64,000 nt of DNA from contig NZ_JAAEDM010000007.1 of assembly GCF_018129065.1 (NCBI RefSeq), positions 59,087 to 123,086 on the forward strand, given 5' to 3'. Positions 51,992 to 60,600 of the stretch are shown here, one piece after another. How positions within the stretch are numbered: the stretch's first letter is position 1; every line of letters starts with the position of its first letter. The stretch comes from Neoroseomonas soli. Its GTDB lineage: Bacteria; Pseudomonadota; Alphaproteobacteria; Acetobacterales; Acetobacteraceae. Under the pieces are notes generated by a model, which was not told the origin of the DNA, ran no database searches, and was given only the letters and a program-made list of their open reading frames with translations. The position numbers were made by a program, and so were the translations under genes.

Positions 51992-52876
51992 CTACAGCTG
52001 CCCCCTGGGATCGAACCTTGCCTTCAGCCATTCCCCGACGGCGTTGAAGCTCATCACGGCGAGCACGATCGCTACGCCGGGCCAGAGCGTCAGCCACCAG
52101 GCGACGGTCATGTACGTTCGCCCCTCGGCCAGGGTGAGACCCCAGGAGACATCAGGCGGCTGGATTCCCAGACCAAGGAACGACAGCGACGATTCCAGGA
52201 TGATCGCGCGTCCTACATCAAGGATCGCCAGTACCAGGATGGAGGTGAGTACGTTCGGCAGGATGTGGCGGAGCGCGATCGCTCGCCGGTTCAGTCCCGC
52301 CACGCGCGCGAGCAGGACGAAGTCCCGCTGCTTGATCAAGACGACCTCGCTGCGCACGAGGCGTGCATAGCGTGCCCAGTTCGTGAGGACCATCACGATG
52401 ATGATGTTGCCGACCCCCGTGCCCAATGCGGCGACGAAGGCCAGCGCCATGAGAATGAACGGCAGCGCGAGAAACGCATCGACGACCCGCATGATCACGG
52501 CCTCTGCGAGCCCGCCGAGATACCCAGCCGTCAGTCCGAGCGCGATGCCGATCGTGCCGCCGGCGATCACCGCCGCGCAGGCAGTGAGGAGCGAGATCCG
52601 CGCGCCGGCCACCAGGCGGCTGAGCATGTCGCGCCCGAGTTGGTCCGTTCCCAGCAGGTGCTCCCAACTCCCGCCCTCGATCCATACCGGTGGGGTGAGG
52701 ATGGCCGTGAAATCGACCTCATCCGGCGCGAGCGTGATGAAATTGCGCCCGGCGAGCGCGGCGATGACCAGGATCACGCAGATCGTGGTTGCGACGATTG
52801 GCGGTCTCCCGCCCCGGCCCCAGGTGAATCTGCGGCGAAAGGGCCCCAATCCGCTGCCTTCGGACGTCGCGCTCAT
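51992..52876 (-). CDS. oligopeptide/dipeptide ABC transporter permease (OppC/DppC-like), second system
   Basis: 294 residues, six membrane helices. LLGTDQLGRDMLSRLVAGAR, the EAA-type loop ARVAGLNRRAIALRHILPN and SSLSFLGLGIQPPDVSWG are the family landmarks. Its ATG overlaps the OppB stop. It pairs with OppB to form the channel for the peptide-like solute. Confidence 0.92.
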   Translation of the reverse strand: MSATSEGSGLGPFRRRFTWGRGGRPPIVATTICVILVIAALAGRNFITLAPDEVDFTAILTPPVWIEGGSWEHLLGTDQLGRDMLSRLVAGARISLLTACAAVIAGGTIGIALGLTAGYLGGLAEAVIMRVVDAFLALPFILMALAFVAALGTGVGNIIIVMVLTNWARYARLVRSEVVLIKQRDFVLLARVAGLNRRAIALRHILPNVLTSILVLAILDVGRAIILESSLSFLGLGIQPPDVSWGLTLAEGRTYMTVAWWLTLWPGVAIVLAVMSFNAVGEWLKARFDPRGQL

Positions 52877-53790
52877 GACCTGCTCACCCGCGGATCAAGC
52901 ACTGCGTAGAGGAGATCGACCATCAGGTTGATCATCATGAACAGAACGGCGGTCATCATCACAGCCGCTTGCACGACCGGATAGTCGCGATTGAGGATGG
53001 CATCGACGAGCATCTGGCCCACGCCCGGCCATGCGAAGACTCGCTCCGTCACCACGGCGCCCCCGAGCAGAAGACCGAACTGGAGGCCGAGATAGGTTAC
53101 GATCGGCAGCGAGGCGTTGCGCAAGGCGTGCTTCAGGACGATCAAGCGCGGGGGTATGCCGAGGACGCGCTCCATCTGCACGAAATCGCTTCGCAGTGCC
53201 TCCGTCATGTTGGCCCAGGTCAGCATGGCGATCGACGCCGAGGCATAGAAACCGAGCGTAACGGCCGGGAGGACGAAGTTCTCCGGCCCGCCATATCCCG
53301 ATGATGGAAATATGGGCAAGGTGATCGAAAGGAACAGGATAAGCATGAGGCCCGACCAGAAGGTCGGAATGGCCTGACCAAGGCTCGCATAAGCTCGTAC
53401 CGCTGCCGCGATCCATGACCCTGGTCGCAAGGCGGCGACGATGCCGAGAGGAAGCCCGAGCATCATCGCGACAAGCATGGAGACGCCGGCGAGCTGCAGA
53501 GTCGGTCCTATAGCCGCGATGACGAGGCCGAACGCCGGCTCCCTGTAGCGGAAGGAGATGCCGAAATCTCCTCGCAGCGCGTTTCTCAGGAAAATGACAT
53601 ATTGCTCGTGGATTGGCCGGTCGAGCCCGTATTGCTGGCGGAAGAAGTTTCGGTCCGCATCGGTCGCCTCCGACGGCATCACCAGCGGCGTTGGATCCCC
53701 CGTCAACCTGGCGAGGATGAAGATCAGGACGGTCAGCAGCAGAAGCGTAATCAGCGTCTGCCAAAGACGAGTGAGAATAAAGCGCCCCAT
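52873..53790 (-). CDS. oligopeptide/dipeptide ABC transporter permease (OppB/DppB-like), second system
   Basis: 305 residues. N-terminal RLWQTLITLLLLTVLIFILA, GDPTPLVMP, YGLDRPIHEQYVIFLRNALR, GDFGISFRYREP, and the cytoplasmic EAA loop RVLGIPPRLIVLKHALRNA. Begins 25 bases after the binding-protein stop. Integral inner-membrane subunit. Confidence 0.92.
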   Translation of the reverse strand: MGRFILTRLWQTLITLLLLTVLIFILARLTGDPTPLVMPSEATDADRNFFRQQYGLDRPIHEQYVIFLRNALRGDFGISFRYREPAFGLVIAAIGPTLQLAGVSMLVAMMLGLPLGIVAALRPGSWIAAAVRAYASLGQAIPTFWSGLMLILFLSITLPIFPSSGYGGPENFVLPAVTLGFYASASIAMLTWANMTEALRSDFVQMERVLGIPPRLIVLKHALRNASLPIVTYLGLQFGLLLGGAVVTERVFAWPGVGQMLVDAILNRDYPVVQAAVMMTAVLFMMINLMVDLLYAVLDPRVSRS

Positions 53791-53815
53791 GACCGTGTTG
53801 CCGGTGGCGCTTTTT

Positions 53816-55405
53816 CTATGCGGTTCTCACATTGAACAGGACGGGCCAGGACACGTTGGGCGTCGGCTTCCACTGGAGTCGCCGCCCGAGGCCATAGATG
53901 GAATCGACGGTCCAGAGGGGGATGAGCGGCGCTTCCTCGTGAAGGCGCTTGAAGATCTGCCGCACGAAGGGCCGGCGTTCATCCGCCGAGGCGAAGTCGT
54001 TCATCCGGTCGAGCATCGCATCGACCTCGGGGTTGGAATACCAGGAGTACGCGCTGCCGCTGCGGATCTGGCGAAGCAGGCGTCCCGACGGGTCTGCATT
54101 GTAGTCCGTGAAATTGGCGAAGATCAGATCCACGTTGGGATCCTTCTCGCGGCCGCCATAGATGGAGAGCCAGGCTCCATAATCCAGCATGTTGATCTCA
54201 GTGCGAATGCCGATCCTGTTGAGGAAGGCGGCAGCGCCCTGCACTGTTTCCCGCGCCTGGGGAACGCGGCCGGTGCCCTGGCCGAGAATTCGCAGGGGCC
54301 GACTGAAATCGAACCCCGCCTGGGTCAGGAGCTCCCGGGCCCGGTTCGCGTCGAAGGCGTGGGGCGTGACGGTTACGTCGCAACCGAAGACGCCCGTCTG
54401 GCACAGCAACTCGGTCGTCTGCGCGAAACCCAGCATGGTCGCGCGGGCCAGCGCCTGCCTGTCGATCGCCATGGTCAGGGCGCGGCGGACCTCGGCCTTC
54501 CGTAGGCCGGGATGCCCGTTGAGGGCGTTGATGGCCAAGTAGATGTTCTGAAAGCTCGGCGCCCGGATGATCTGGACGTTCGGCGCGCGCTGCAGGGGCG
54601 CGGCAAGCACGGGCGGTATGTTGATGACGAGATCCGACTCGCCAGTCTGGATCTGCGCCACACGGGATTGGTCATCGGGGACGATCTTCATCAGCACGTC
54701 CCCGAAGGCCGGCACCCGCCCCCAATGCTGCTCGAAGCCGCGCAGCTTGATGGAAGAGCGGATGCGACGTTCGACGAAGGCAAAGGGCCCGGTGCCCACG
54801 GGCATGCGGTCGAACGGATTCTCGCCCGCGGATTCAACATGCTTCTTGGAGATTATGTACCAGTACTCTCCACAGTTATCGAGGAAGGTTGCGTCCCGCC
54901 TCTTCAGCTTGACCCTACAGCGCCGGAGTTCGAGGACCTCGACATCGGCGATATTGGCGACGAGAACGCTTGCGCGAGGATTGCGGGTGGCCGGATCGAT
55001 CGCGCGTTGCCAGCTGAAGCGCACATCCTCCGCCGTCACCGGTTCACCGTTGTGAAAGCGAGCATTTGCTCGAAGAGTGAAATCCCAGGTGAGACCGTCC
55101 GGGCTGACCGTGTGGCTTTCGGCAAGCAGGGGCGTGGACCTGCCGTTCTCGTCGGGGCCGTACAGCCCCTCGAAGACGTTCGCGAAGAAGAAGTAGTCAT
55201 TGCCGCCTGCGATCCGGCAGGGATCCATGGTGGTGGCGTCGGTCCCGATCGCAACCGTGAGCGACGGCTTGCCTGTGCCCTGGGCGAGCACACCGCGCGT
55301 CCCGCCGATGGCTGTGGCGATGCCGGCCCCGATGACCGATCGTCGCCCGATTGCGAAGCCGCGTTTGCCTCGTTCAGACGGATGCATGACCCCCGGGCAC
55401 GTCAT
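53816..55405 (-). CDS. ABC transporter substrate-binding protein, family 5, second system
   Basis: 529 residues from ATG 55405, preceded by an ideal AGGAGGAAGG. A Tat-like signal with GRRSVIGAGIATAIGGTRGV. Mature landmarks are TDATTMDPCRIAGG, SPDGLTWDFTLRANARFHNG, the EPVTAEDVRFSWQRAIDP segment, GTGPFAF, VRRALTMAIDRQAL and the ending VSWPVLFNVR. First gene of the operon; it lies upstream of a carboxylase cluster, suggesting import of an acid-containing compound that is then CoA-activated, though this link is inferred. Confidence 0.92.
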   Translation of the reverse strand: MTCPGVMHPSERGKRGFAIGRRSVIGAGIATAIGGTRGVLAQGTGKPSLTVAIGTDATTMDPCRIAGGNDYFFFANVFEGLYGPDENGRSTPLLAESHTVSPDGLTWDFTLRANARFHNGEPVTAEDVRFSWQRAIDPATRNPRASVLVANIADVEVLELRRCRVKLKRRDATFLDNCGEYWYIISKKHVESAGENPFDRMPVGTGPFAFVERRIRSSIKLRGFEQHWGRVPAFGDVLMKIVPDDQSRVAQIQTGESDLVINIPPVLAAPLQRAPNVQIIRAPSFQNIYLAINALNGHPGLRKAEVRRALTMAIDRQALARATMLGFAQTTELLCQTGVFGCDVTVTPHAFDANRARELLTQAGFDFSRPLRILGQGTGRVPQARETVQGAAAFLNRIGIRTEINMLDYGAWLSIYGGREKDPNVDLIFANFTDYNADPSGRLLRQIRSGSAYSWYSNPEVDAMLDRMNDFASADERRPFVRQIFKRLHEEAPLIPLWTVDSIYGLGRRLQWKPTPNVSWPVLFNVRTA

Positions 55406-55579
55406 GGACCTTCCTCCTGACTTCTTTGAGTTCATCGTGACCCGATTTCACTTAACCCGTCTAGCCAGGAAGATTCATCGGGCTGGCGGGCGTTGCGCAA
55501 TGCGTTGGTCGGCGGCAGGCTGACCATCGCCCGCTTCGACAGCGGGTCTCTTTCATTCCGTGCAGCCTGCTGGAGCTTT

Positions 55580-55939
55580 GTGAGAGCGAGGCGCCTCTCC
55601 GCGTATCCCGGCGCCGCGCCGCGTGCATCGATCAAGCGTTGGGACGCATTCACCCGCTTCATCGACGACGGGCGCATCTGCCTGACCAACAACGCAGCGG
55701 AGCGCGAGTTGTGCGGCATCGCGCTCGGCCGGAAGGCGTGGCTGTTCGCCGGCAGCGACCGTGGCGGCGAGCGTCCCGCGGCGATGTATTCCCTCATCGC
55801 CACGGCGACGCTGAACGACGTCGATGCGTGTGCCTGGCTCGCCGACGTGCTGGCCAGGATCGCCGACCACCCCGCCTCGCGGCTGGACGATCTGCCGCCC
55901 TGGGACTGGAAGAAGACGGCTGTCAGACTGGCTGCATGA
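55580..55939 (+). pseudogene. IS66-family transposase C-terminal fragment
   Basis: From about 55631 the frame reads RWDAFTRFIDDGRICLTNNA then AERELCGIALGRKAWLFAGS and DRGGERPAAMYSLIATATLN, the highly conserved end of IS66 TnpC (RWDALTRFLDDGRIEIDNNAAER; GRKNWLFAGSDAGGERAA). It runs to the natural end (LDDLPPWDW). The N-terminal 350 or so residues and the TnpA/TnpB genes are absent; the sequence before 55580 is unrelated. Confidence 0.8.
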
Positions 55940-55953
55940 GCGGGAGGAGAGCG

Positions 55954-56565
55954 ATGGCCGCGGCGGACAGTGTCAACGAGATCTGCACCCTCAGGATCGA
56001 GCTCTGCGACAGTGATCCGCTGATCTGGCGCCTGGTCGAGGTGCCCACCTCCATCACGCTCAAGGCCCTGCACGAGGTCATCCAGGCGGCAATGGGGTGG
56101 TTCGACTACCATCTCTGGGAATTCACCATCGGCCAGCGGCGGTTCGGCCTGCCGATGGACGAGGATTGGGGCACCGAGCCGCGCATCGAGGCTAGGAAGG
56201 TCCGCCTGCGTGAGATACTGGCGCCGCGCAAGACGACCATGACCTACGTCTACGATTTCGGCGACGGATGGGAGCACCGGTTGATCCTGACGAACATCCG
56301 TCAGGGCGAGCCCGGCATCGACTATCCACGCTACGTCGCCGGCGAGGGTAACGCGCCGCCCGAGGATTGTGGCGGCATTCCCGGGTTCTACGAGAAACTC
56401 GACATCGCCGCCGATCCGACCCACCCCGAACACGATGACATCAAGGAGTGGCTCGGCGACTACGATCCCAACGTCATCGACGCGTTGCAGATCGAGATCA
56501 GCCTCGGCCGCATCGCCAAGCGCAGGAAGGCCGCCAAGGCACGCATCAGGAAGCAGACAACCTGA
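55954..56565 (+). CDS. plasmid pRiA4b ORF-3 family protein
   Basis: 203 residues from ATG 55954 with GGGAGGAGA upstream; an earlier ATG at 55936 overlaps the IS66 stop (ATGA). Family features are IELCDSDPLIWRLVEVPTSI, LKALHEVIQAAMGWFDYHLW, TYVYDFGDGWEHRLIL, and PPEDCGGIPGFYE. These proteins are often found beside IS66 elements on plasmids and genomic islands. A DNA- or nucleic-acid-linked role has been suggested but is not established. Intact here although its IS66 neighbour is truncated. Confidence 0.88.
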   Translation: MAAADSVNEICTLRIELCDSDPLIWRLVEVPTSITLKALHEVIQAAMGWFDYHLWEFTIGQRRFGLPMDEDWGTEPRIEARKVRLREILAPRKTTMTYVYDFGDGWEHRLILTNIRQGEPGIDYPRYVAGEGNAPPEDCGGIPGFYEKLDIAADPTHPEHDDIKEWLGDYDPNVIDALQIEISLGRIAKRRKAAKARIRKQTT

Positions 56566-56573
56566 GCGGCCCT

Positions 56574-56765
56574 ATGAGGCCGAAACCATCACCCCGCGGC
56601 CCTCGCCGGATGGATACAGAGGTCCCCATCGGCGACTGCGCCAATGCCGAAATCGTCCTCCGTTCACGGCCCACCTGCTCCACCCACTACGACGAGGTCC
56701 ACCTCCATCGCGCCCTGCGATGCAGGTCCCCCAGGCAGTTCATCCGTGCCACCCTGACAACCTGA
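56574..56765 (+). CDS. possible small hypothetical protein (63 aa)
   Basis: A 63-residue frame nine bases after the pRiA4b ORF-3 gene, starting MRPKPSPRGPRRMDTEVPIG. It is basic, contains Cys and His (CSTHYDEVHLHRALRC) but has no recognised family or clear Shine-Dalgarno. It might be a cargo remnant of the IS66 region. Weak evidence; could be non-coding. Confidence 0.25.
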   Translation: MRPKPSPRGPRRMDTEVPIGDCANAEIVLRSRPTCSTHYDEVHLHRALRCRSPRQFIRATLTT

Positions 56766-56806
56766 CCTGCCCGGGCTTTCGGGGGCAACACCAGCCGCTC
56801 GGCGCC

Positions 56807-57145
56807 CTATGCCTCCTGCACAAAGTGGCCGGTGCGCAGCAATGCATCGTGATCAGCCCGCGCCACGCGCTGCACCGGCTGCACGCCGGAGAACCGGTAT
56901 TCGGTGCCCGTCGCCGGTCCACGCACGATGATCGCCGTGCGCGCGAGATAGCGCAGGCTGACCGCACCGAACATCGGCGCCGCCTTTGCCGCGGGAGATG
57001 GCGCCGAGCGCTCGGCAGCCGCGGGCGCGGCAGTCTGTGGGCGAGCGGCCCATGCGAACCCCACGCTCGGCGGATCGGGTCGTCTCGGAGCCCTTGGGGC
57101 GCTAGCGCTCCCCAACGCCTCGCGTCTCTGTCCGCAACAGGTCAT
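56807..57145 (-). CDS. hypothetical protein, third gene of the cysteine-rich operon
   Basis: 112 residues from ATG 57145, six bases after GGAG; ATG 57148 directly before it is an alternative. The first half is Ala/Pro/Ser-rich and low-complexity. The second half (from about 60) is a compact beta-type domain: VSLRYLARTAIIVRGPATGT then EYRFSGVQPVQRVARADHDA and LLRTGHF. That domain looks like small phage or tail-cluster structural proteins with a GPVTG turn, but this is pattern resemblance only. The start lies inside the DUF1360 gene (44-base overlap), so the two are co-translated. Confidence 0.65.
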   Translation of the reverse strand: MTCCGQRREALGSASAPRAPRRPDPPSVGFAWAARPQTAAPAAAERSAPSPAAKAAPMFGAVSLRYLARTAIIVRGPATGTEYRFSGVQPVQRVARADHDALLRTGHFVQEA

Positions 57146-57470
57146 CATCGTCTCCTTCGCCCGGTGCCGACCGGATCAGCGCAACAGGCGCCGGAGCCAA
57201 GCGCTGCAGCAGGCAGGCCGCGCCTGACAAGGCAAGCCAGGCCAGCGCCTGGCCGATCGGGTCGCCGGCAACGGCGAACGCGATCGGCGCGCCGATCCAC
57301 AGGCTCAGGCAATGAAAGCAATCCAGCATGTGGCCGATCGCACCGTTGCCCGCCGCGGCACGCAGGCGCACCACAAGGTCCCACGGCCCGTCTTCGTGCG
57401 TCAGCAGATGCGCCACTCGCCAGGTCGCGAACACGCCGAGCACGAAGCGGAACCATGGGTCATCCACCAT
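57102..57470 (-). CDS. DUF1360 family membrane protein
   Basis: 122 residues from ATG 57470. RFVLGVFATWRVAHLLTHED then GPWDLVVRLR and CFHCLSLWIGAPIAFAVAG are the DUF1360 hallmarks (WR.a.ll..E.GP, and the CxxC followed by SLW). Two or three membrane helices. DUF1360 proteins (Bacillus YjcA among them) are small membrane proteins of unknown role, seen in sporulating and phage-related settings. It follows the cysteine-rich gene by seven bases. Confidence 0.78.
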   Translation of the reverse strand: MVDDPWFRFVLGVFATWRVAHLLTHEDGPWDLVVRLRAAAGNGAIGHMLDCFHCLSLWIGAPIAFAVAGDPIGQALAWLALSGAACLLQRLAPAPVALIRSAPGEGDDDDLLRTETRGVGER

Positions 57471-57477
57471 CCCGACC

Positions 57478-59757
57478 TTAGGGCTTCTTGAGGTCGTTGC
57501 AGATCTTGACCGGCCAAATCGAATCCGCGTGGCTGATCCCACACGGACGCGCGGTCCGGTCGTAGACCGTCAGGCCAAAGGTGTAGACGCAGCATTCACC
57601 TCTCGGCGTGGTGAATCCGGCCGGCACGGCATAGGGCAGCGAAAGGCTGCAATCCGGGTCGATGGCGCGGAGGTCGAAGGAGGTAAGCACCCCGATCATC
57701 TCGGGACCGACCACGCCGAGCCCGCAACGCGTGCCTGGATCACCAACGCGCTTCAGGCCGTGGAAGCAGGTGCCGCCCGGCCCGGGAATCGGAATGCTGA
57801 TCGATGGTCCGCCCTGCTTGGTCACGCTGACAACATAATGGTCGAAATTGTCGTTGGGCCGCGTGGTCAGCGACACACCCGGCGGGAAGCCGGATTCGTA
57901 GATGTACTCGTCGTAGGCGATGCCCGAGACCGGTAGCTCCCACGGCACGCTGCAATCGGGGCGTGGCGCGAACTCGCTGATGAACAGGTCGGCGCATTTC
58001 GGCACGGCGTCGATGCGGATCAGCGCGGTGATCGGCTTGTTGTCGAGCCAGACGCGCTGCGTGTCGCAGTAGCTCACGCCATTGGTGTCCTCGACCACCA
58101 GGCGGATGGTGAACAGGCCGCTGAGCTGGCAGGTCATCGGATTGGTGACGGAATTCCAGCTCGATGGCGACAGCAGGCCCTGCGGGTCGACCAGCAGGCA
58201 CCAGGGCGGGAAGGGAACCGGCACCAGGCAATCGGGTGTCCAGACCGCGGTCAGCACCGAGGTATCCGTGCGCATGTTGATCGCGCGGTACTGCGCCGGC
58301 GTGCTGAACTCCACCGACCAGAAATTGGTCCAGCCCGGTGTGGTGCAGTCGGGTTCGTCGCCGGCCTTGTAGTCCAGCGTATAGCGCTTGATCTTCTGTT
58401 GATCGTCGCAGCCGGCGATATAGGCCGAGCCGAGGACCTGCAGGCAGGTGCCGCCGAAGGACGCCTCCTCGGTGCTGGCGGGCCGGGCGCAGAGCGCGGA
58501 CACGTTGTCGACCAGGCGCGCAGCCGGGTCGGACCAGGGCGCGCTGAGCGTGGTGTTGCTGCCCACGCCCAGGATGCGCACATCCTTCTTGAACACCGAG
58601 AAGATGATCTGGCAGGGCACCGGCGCCTGGTTGGTGCCGAACACCGCCATGCGCACGAAATAGGTGCCGGCATTCAGCAGCGTGGTGTCGAAATACGCCA
58701 GCAGGCCGGCGGATACGGGCGTGTTGCCCTGCATCGTGTTCACTGGCGGAACCGGCGGATACACGAAATTCGTCGCGTGCCAGACGATGCCGTTCAGCGA
58801 CCATTCCAGCACGTAGCGGATGAAGCCGGCCCCGGCCGCCGTGCCGGTGATCGGCACCACCAGCGCGGGGATCGCGGCGTTCACCTGTTCGGTGACGCAG
58901 CCCTGCGGCCCGGTGAGCTGGCAGGTGAGCGGGCGAAAACACTCCCGCAGGCAACGCCAATACGCCTTCAGGCAGCGATAGACATCGATCAGGTTGCGCG
59001 CGCGGGCGAGGCAGCAGCCGAAGCGGATCGCGCACAGGCACCAGCACCGGCAGAACCAGAACCACGGTTCATGCCGATGCTGCTTGAACGCGGCAGCACC
59101 GAGCAGGGCTTCCGCCGTCTCCTCGGTCAGCAGACGTTCGAAGATCTCTGCAGCTTCCTCCTCGCCTTCGTTGCAGTCGACCTCGCCCGCATCGATCGCC
59201 TCCGGCAGGCCCGTAGTGAAATCTGTCGTGGCCAGCTGGTCGGTGAGATACGGGCGGTACGCCTTGGCCAACGCAGCGACGAGGATGGAAAGGTCCCGGT
59301 GTTCCGCGTCGCTGAGCTTGCCGGGCGTGACCGGCGTGCCCAGCACCTGGCGCACGCACAGCCAGTAGCGATAGAGGTAGTAGGCCGAGAGTCGGAAGCT
59401 GCGCGGCCGACGGCACAGCAGCCATCCGAAGATGATGCAGCAGCGGATGTGCTGCTGGCACCAACGCCAGCGTTCCGCCGGCCCCAGCAGTTCGCGTGCC
59501 TGCGGCGGCAGCAGCGCAAGGGTCACCTTCTCGTCGGCAAATTGGCCGAACAGGCGTTGCGCGGCGGCGATCTCGGCTTCGCAATCGGGCGGAGCCTTCT
59601 CGGCCTCCGCGCCGAGTGCGGCGAGATCGCCGGCGCGCTTCAGGTCTTCTTCGAGGATGGGTCGATAGACATCGACCAACGCCTTCAGGACGGTCTGGAA
59701 CCCCGGATCGTTGTGATCGGGATCGTTGGCGGGAGAATCGGCCTGGTTCGGGCTCAT
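57478..59757 (-). CDS. large cysteine-rich protein of unknown function with internal tandem duplication
   Basis: 759 residues from ATG 59757 (GGAGGC seven bases upstream). Residues about 24-139 and 161-275 are two copies of one module: YRPILEEDL/YRPYLTDQL, an acidic helical part starting DC, ELLG/ALLG, then a Trp/Cys/Arg helix (RWRWCQQHIRCCIIFGWLLC; PWFWFCRCWCLCAIRFGCCL) and a second helix (YLYRYWLCVRQVL; VYRCLKAYWRCLRECF). From about 290 to the end it is beta-rich, with Ig-like or adhesin-like strands (FIRYVLEWSLNGIVW; GTYFVRMAVFG; TIRLVVEDTNGVSYCDTQRV). No signal peptide. No family recognised. Heads an operon with DUF1360 and the 112-residue protein. Confidence 0.8.
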   Translation of the reverse strand: MSPNQADSPANDPDHNDPGFQTVLKALVDVYRPILEEDLKRAGDLAALGAEAEKAPPDCEAEIAAAQRLFGQFADEKVTLALLPPQARELLGPAERWRWCQQHIRCCIIFGWLLCRRPRSFRLSAYYLYRYWLCVRQVLGTPVTPGKLSDAEHRDLSILVAALAKAYRPYLTDQLATTDFTTGLPEAIDAGEVDCNEGEEEAAEIFERLLTEETAEALLGAAAFKQHRHEPWFWFCRCWCLCAIRFGCCLARARNLIDVYRCLKAYWRCLRECFRPLTCQLTGPQGCVTEQVNAAIPALVVPITGTAAGAGFIRYVLEWSLNGIVWHATNFVYPPVPPVNTMQGNTPVSAGLLAYFDTTLLNAGTYFVRMAVFGTNQAPVPCQIIFSVFKKDVRILGVGSNTTLSAPWSDPAARLVDNVSALCARPASTEEASFGGTCLQVLGSAYIAGCDDQQKIKRYTLDYKAGDEPDCTTPGWTNFWSVEFSTPAQYRAINMRTDTSVLTAVWTPDCLVPVPFPPWCLLVDPQGLLSPSSWNSVTNPMTCQLSGLFTIRLVVEDTNGVSYCDTQRVWLDNKPITALIRIDAVPKCADLFISEFAPRPDCSVPWELPVSGIAYDEYIYESGFPPGVSLTTRPNDNFDHYVVSVTKQGGPSISIPIPGPGGTCFHGLKRVGDPGTRCGLGVVGPEMIGVLTSFDLRAIDPDCSLSLPYAVPAGFTTPRGECCVYTFGLTVYDRTARPCGISHADSIWPVKICNDLKKP

Positions 59758-60076
59758 GCGGTGCCTCCGCGGTCGGCAGCAAGCGTCCACGATGCCGAAC
59801 GGCTCGCTGTTGGCGCCTGCTGAATTCCGGTTCGCGCATCAGGCGAGTCGTGATTCCAACGATCCCGGATCAGTTGGACGAAGGCGCTCGGGCTCAACCT
59901 GACGTTTCCGGCGCACTCTAATCATCCGCATCTACGCTTCGCAAGCGGAATGAGGCGCTTTGGCCCGCACTGCCTCCGCGGTAACGCACTGGTGTTCCAT
60001 CGTTGCAGGCGGTTGAGCACCTCGGCGACCCCCGAGATCGTGCCCGTTAGCATGATGCCCGCCGTGGCGGCCGCCG
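59758..60076. other. leader/intergenic region of the cysteine-rich operon
   Basis: Contains the minus-strand promoter for the cysteine-rich operon. A short AT-richer patch around 59918-59935 could hold it, but no motif is convincing. One 81-residue reading covers 59922-60167 without any family resemblance. Confidence 0.35.
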
Positions 60077-60403
60077 CTACAGGTCCGGGGGGCATTTCAC
60101 TACCGTCGTAAGCGCAGCCCTGCGGCCTTTCTTGCGTGTGCGCGTTGAGGGCTGAGAGGAAGGCCATCGCGGAGGTGAAGCGATGGCGAGTGGAGCGGCT
60201 GGCGCTGATGCCTGCATCAGCAGCGGCGTGTTCGGCGGCATGGGCCCCGCGTCCTGCGCGATGCCGCGCGCAAAGACGTTCAGCAGCTTGCGGCGATCAG
60301 GTTCGACGGCATCCCAGATCCGCATGCACTCGTCGCGCTGCTCCGGCCCAGGCTTGCGGCCCCGGATTCGCTCGGCGCGCGCGGTCGTCACACGTCTCGC
60401 CAT
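60077..60403 (-). CDS. possible small hypothetical protein (108 aa)
   Basis: 108 residues. The first 55 are plausible protein: a basic N-terminus (MARRVTTARAERIRGRKPGP) followed by an amphipathic helix-rich part (RDECMRIWDAVEPDRRKLLN, VFARGIAQDAG). The rest is Pro/Ala/Ser-rich low complexity. The helical part resembles the end of small helix-turn-helix or prophage proteins in outline. On the same strand as the cysteine-rich operon, 319 bases upstream of it. Confidence 0.35.
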   Translation of the reverse strand: MARRVTTARAERIRGRKPGPEQRDECMRIWDAVEPDRRKLLNVFARGIAQDAGPMPPNTPLLMQASAPAAPLAIASPPRWPSSQPSTRTRKKGRRAALTTVVKCPPDL

Positions 60404-60600
60404 CGTCTCCTGCCTCCACGCGTCTGTGCGTCAAGCAGGATCGCCGTGATGCGACAGACCAATCGATTTCGTCAGCAGCCCGCTTGCCCCCACAGCGCGC
60501 GCGTCTCGGCGGAAGTCGCGCGCCGGTGGCATCTTCACGCGACGCGATCACGGTTCAGGCCGCTTCACCTTGCCAGCGCGCCTCAGCATACTCTTCGCCT

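Noticed and set aside
59922..60167. 81-codon minus-strand frame
   Set aside because: No Shine-Dalgarno, no family resemblance, and it overlaps another weak frame; coding signal is insufficient.
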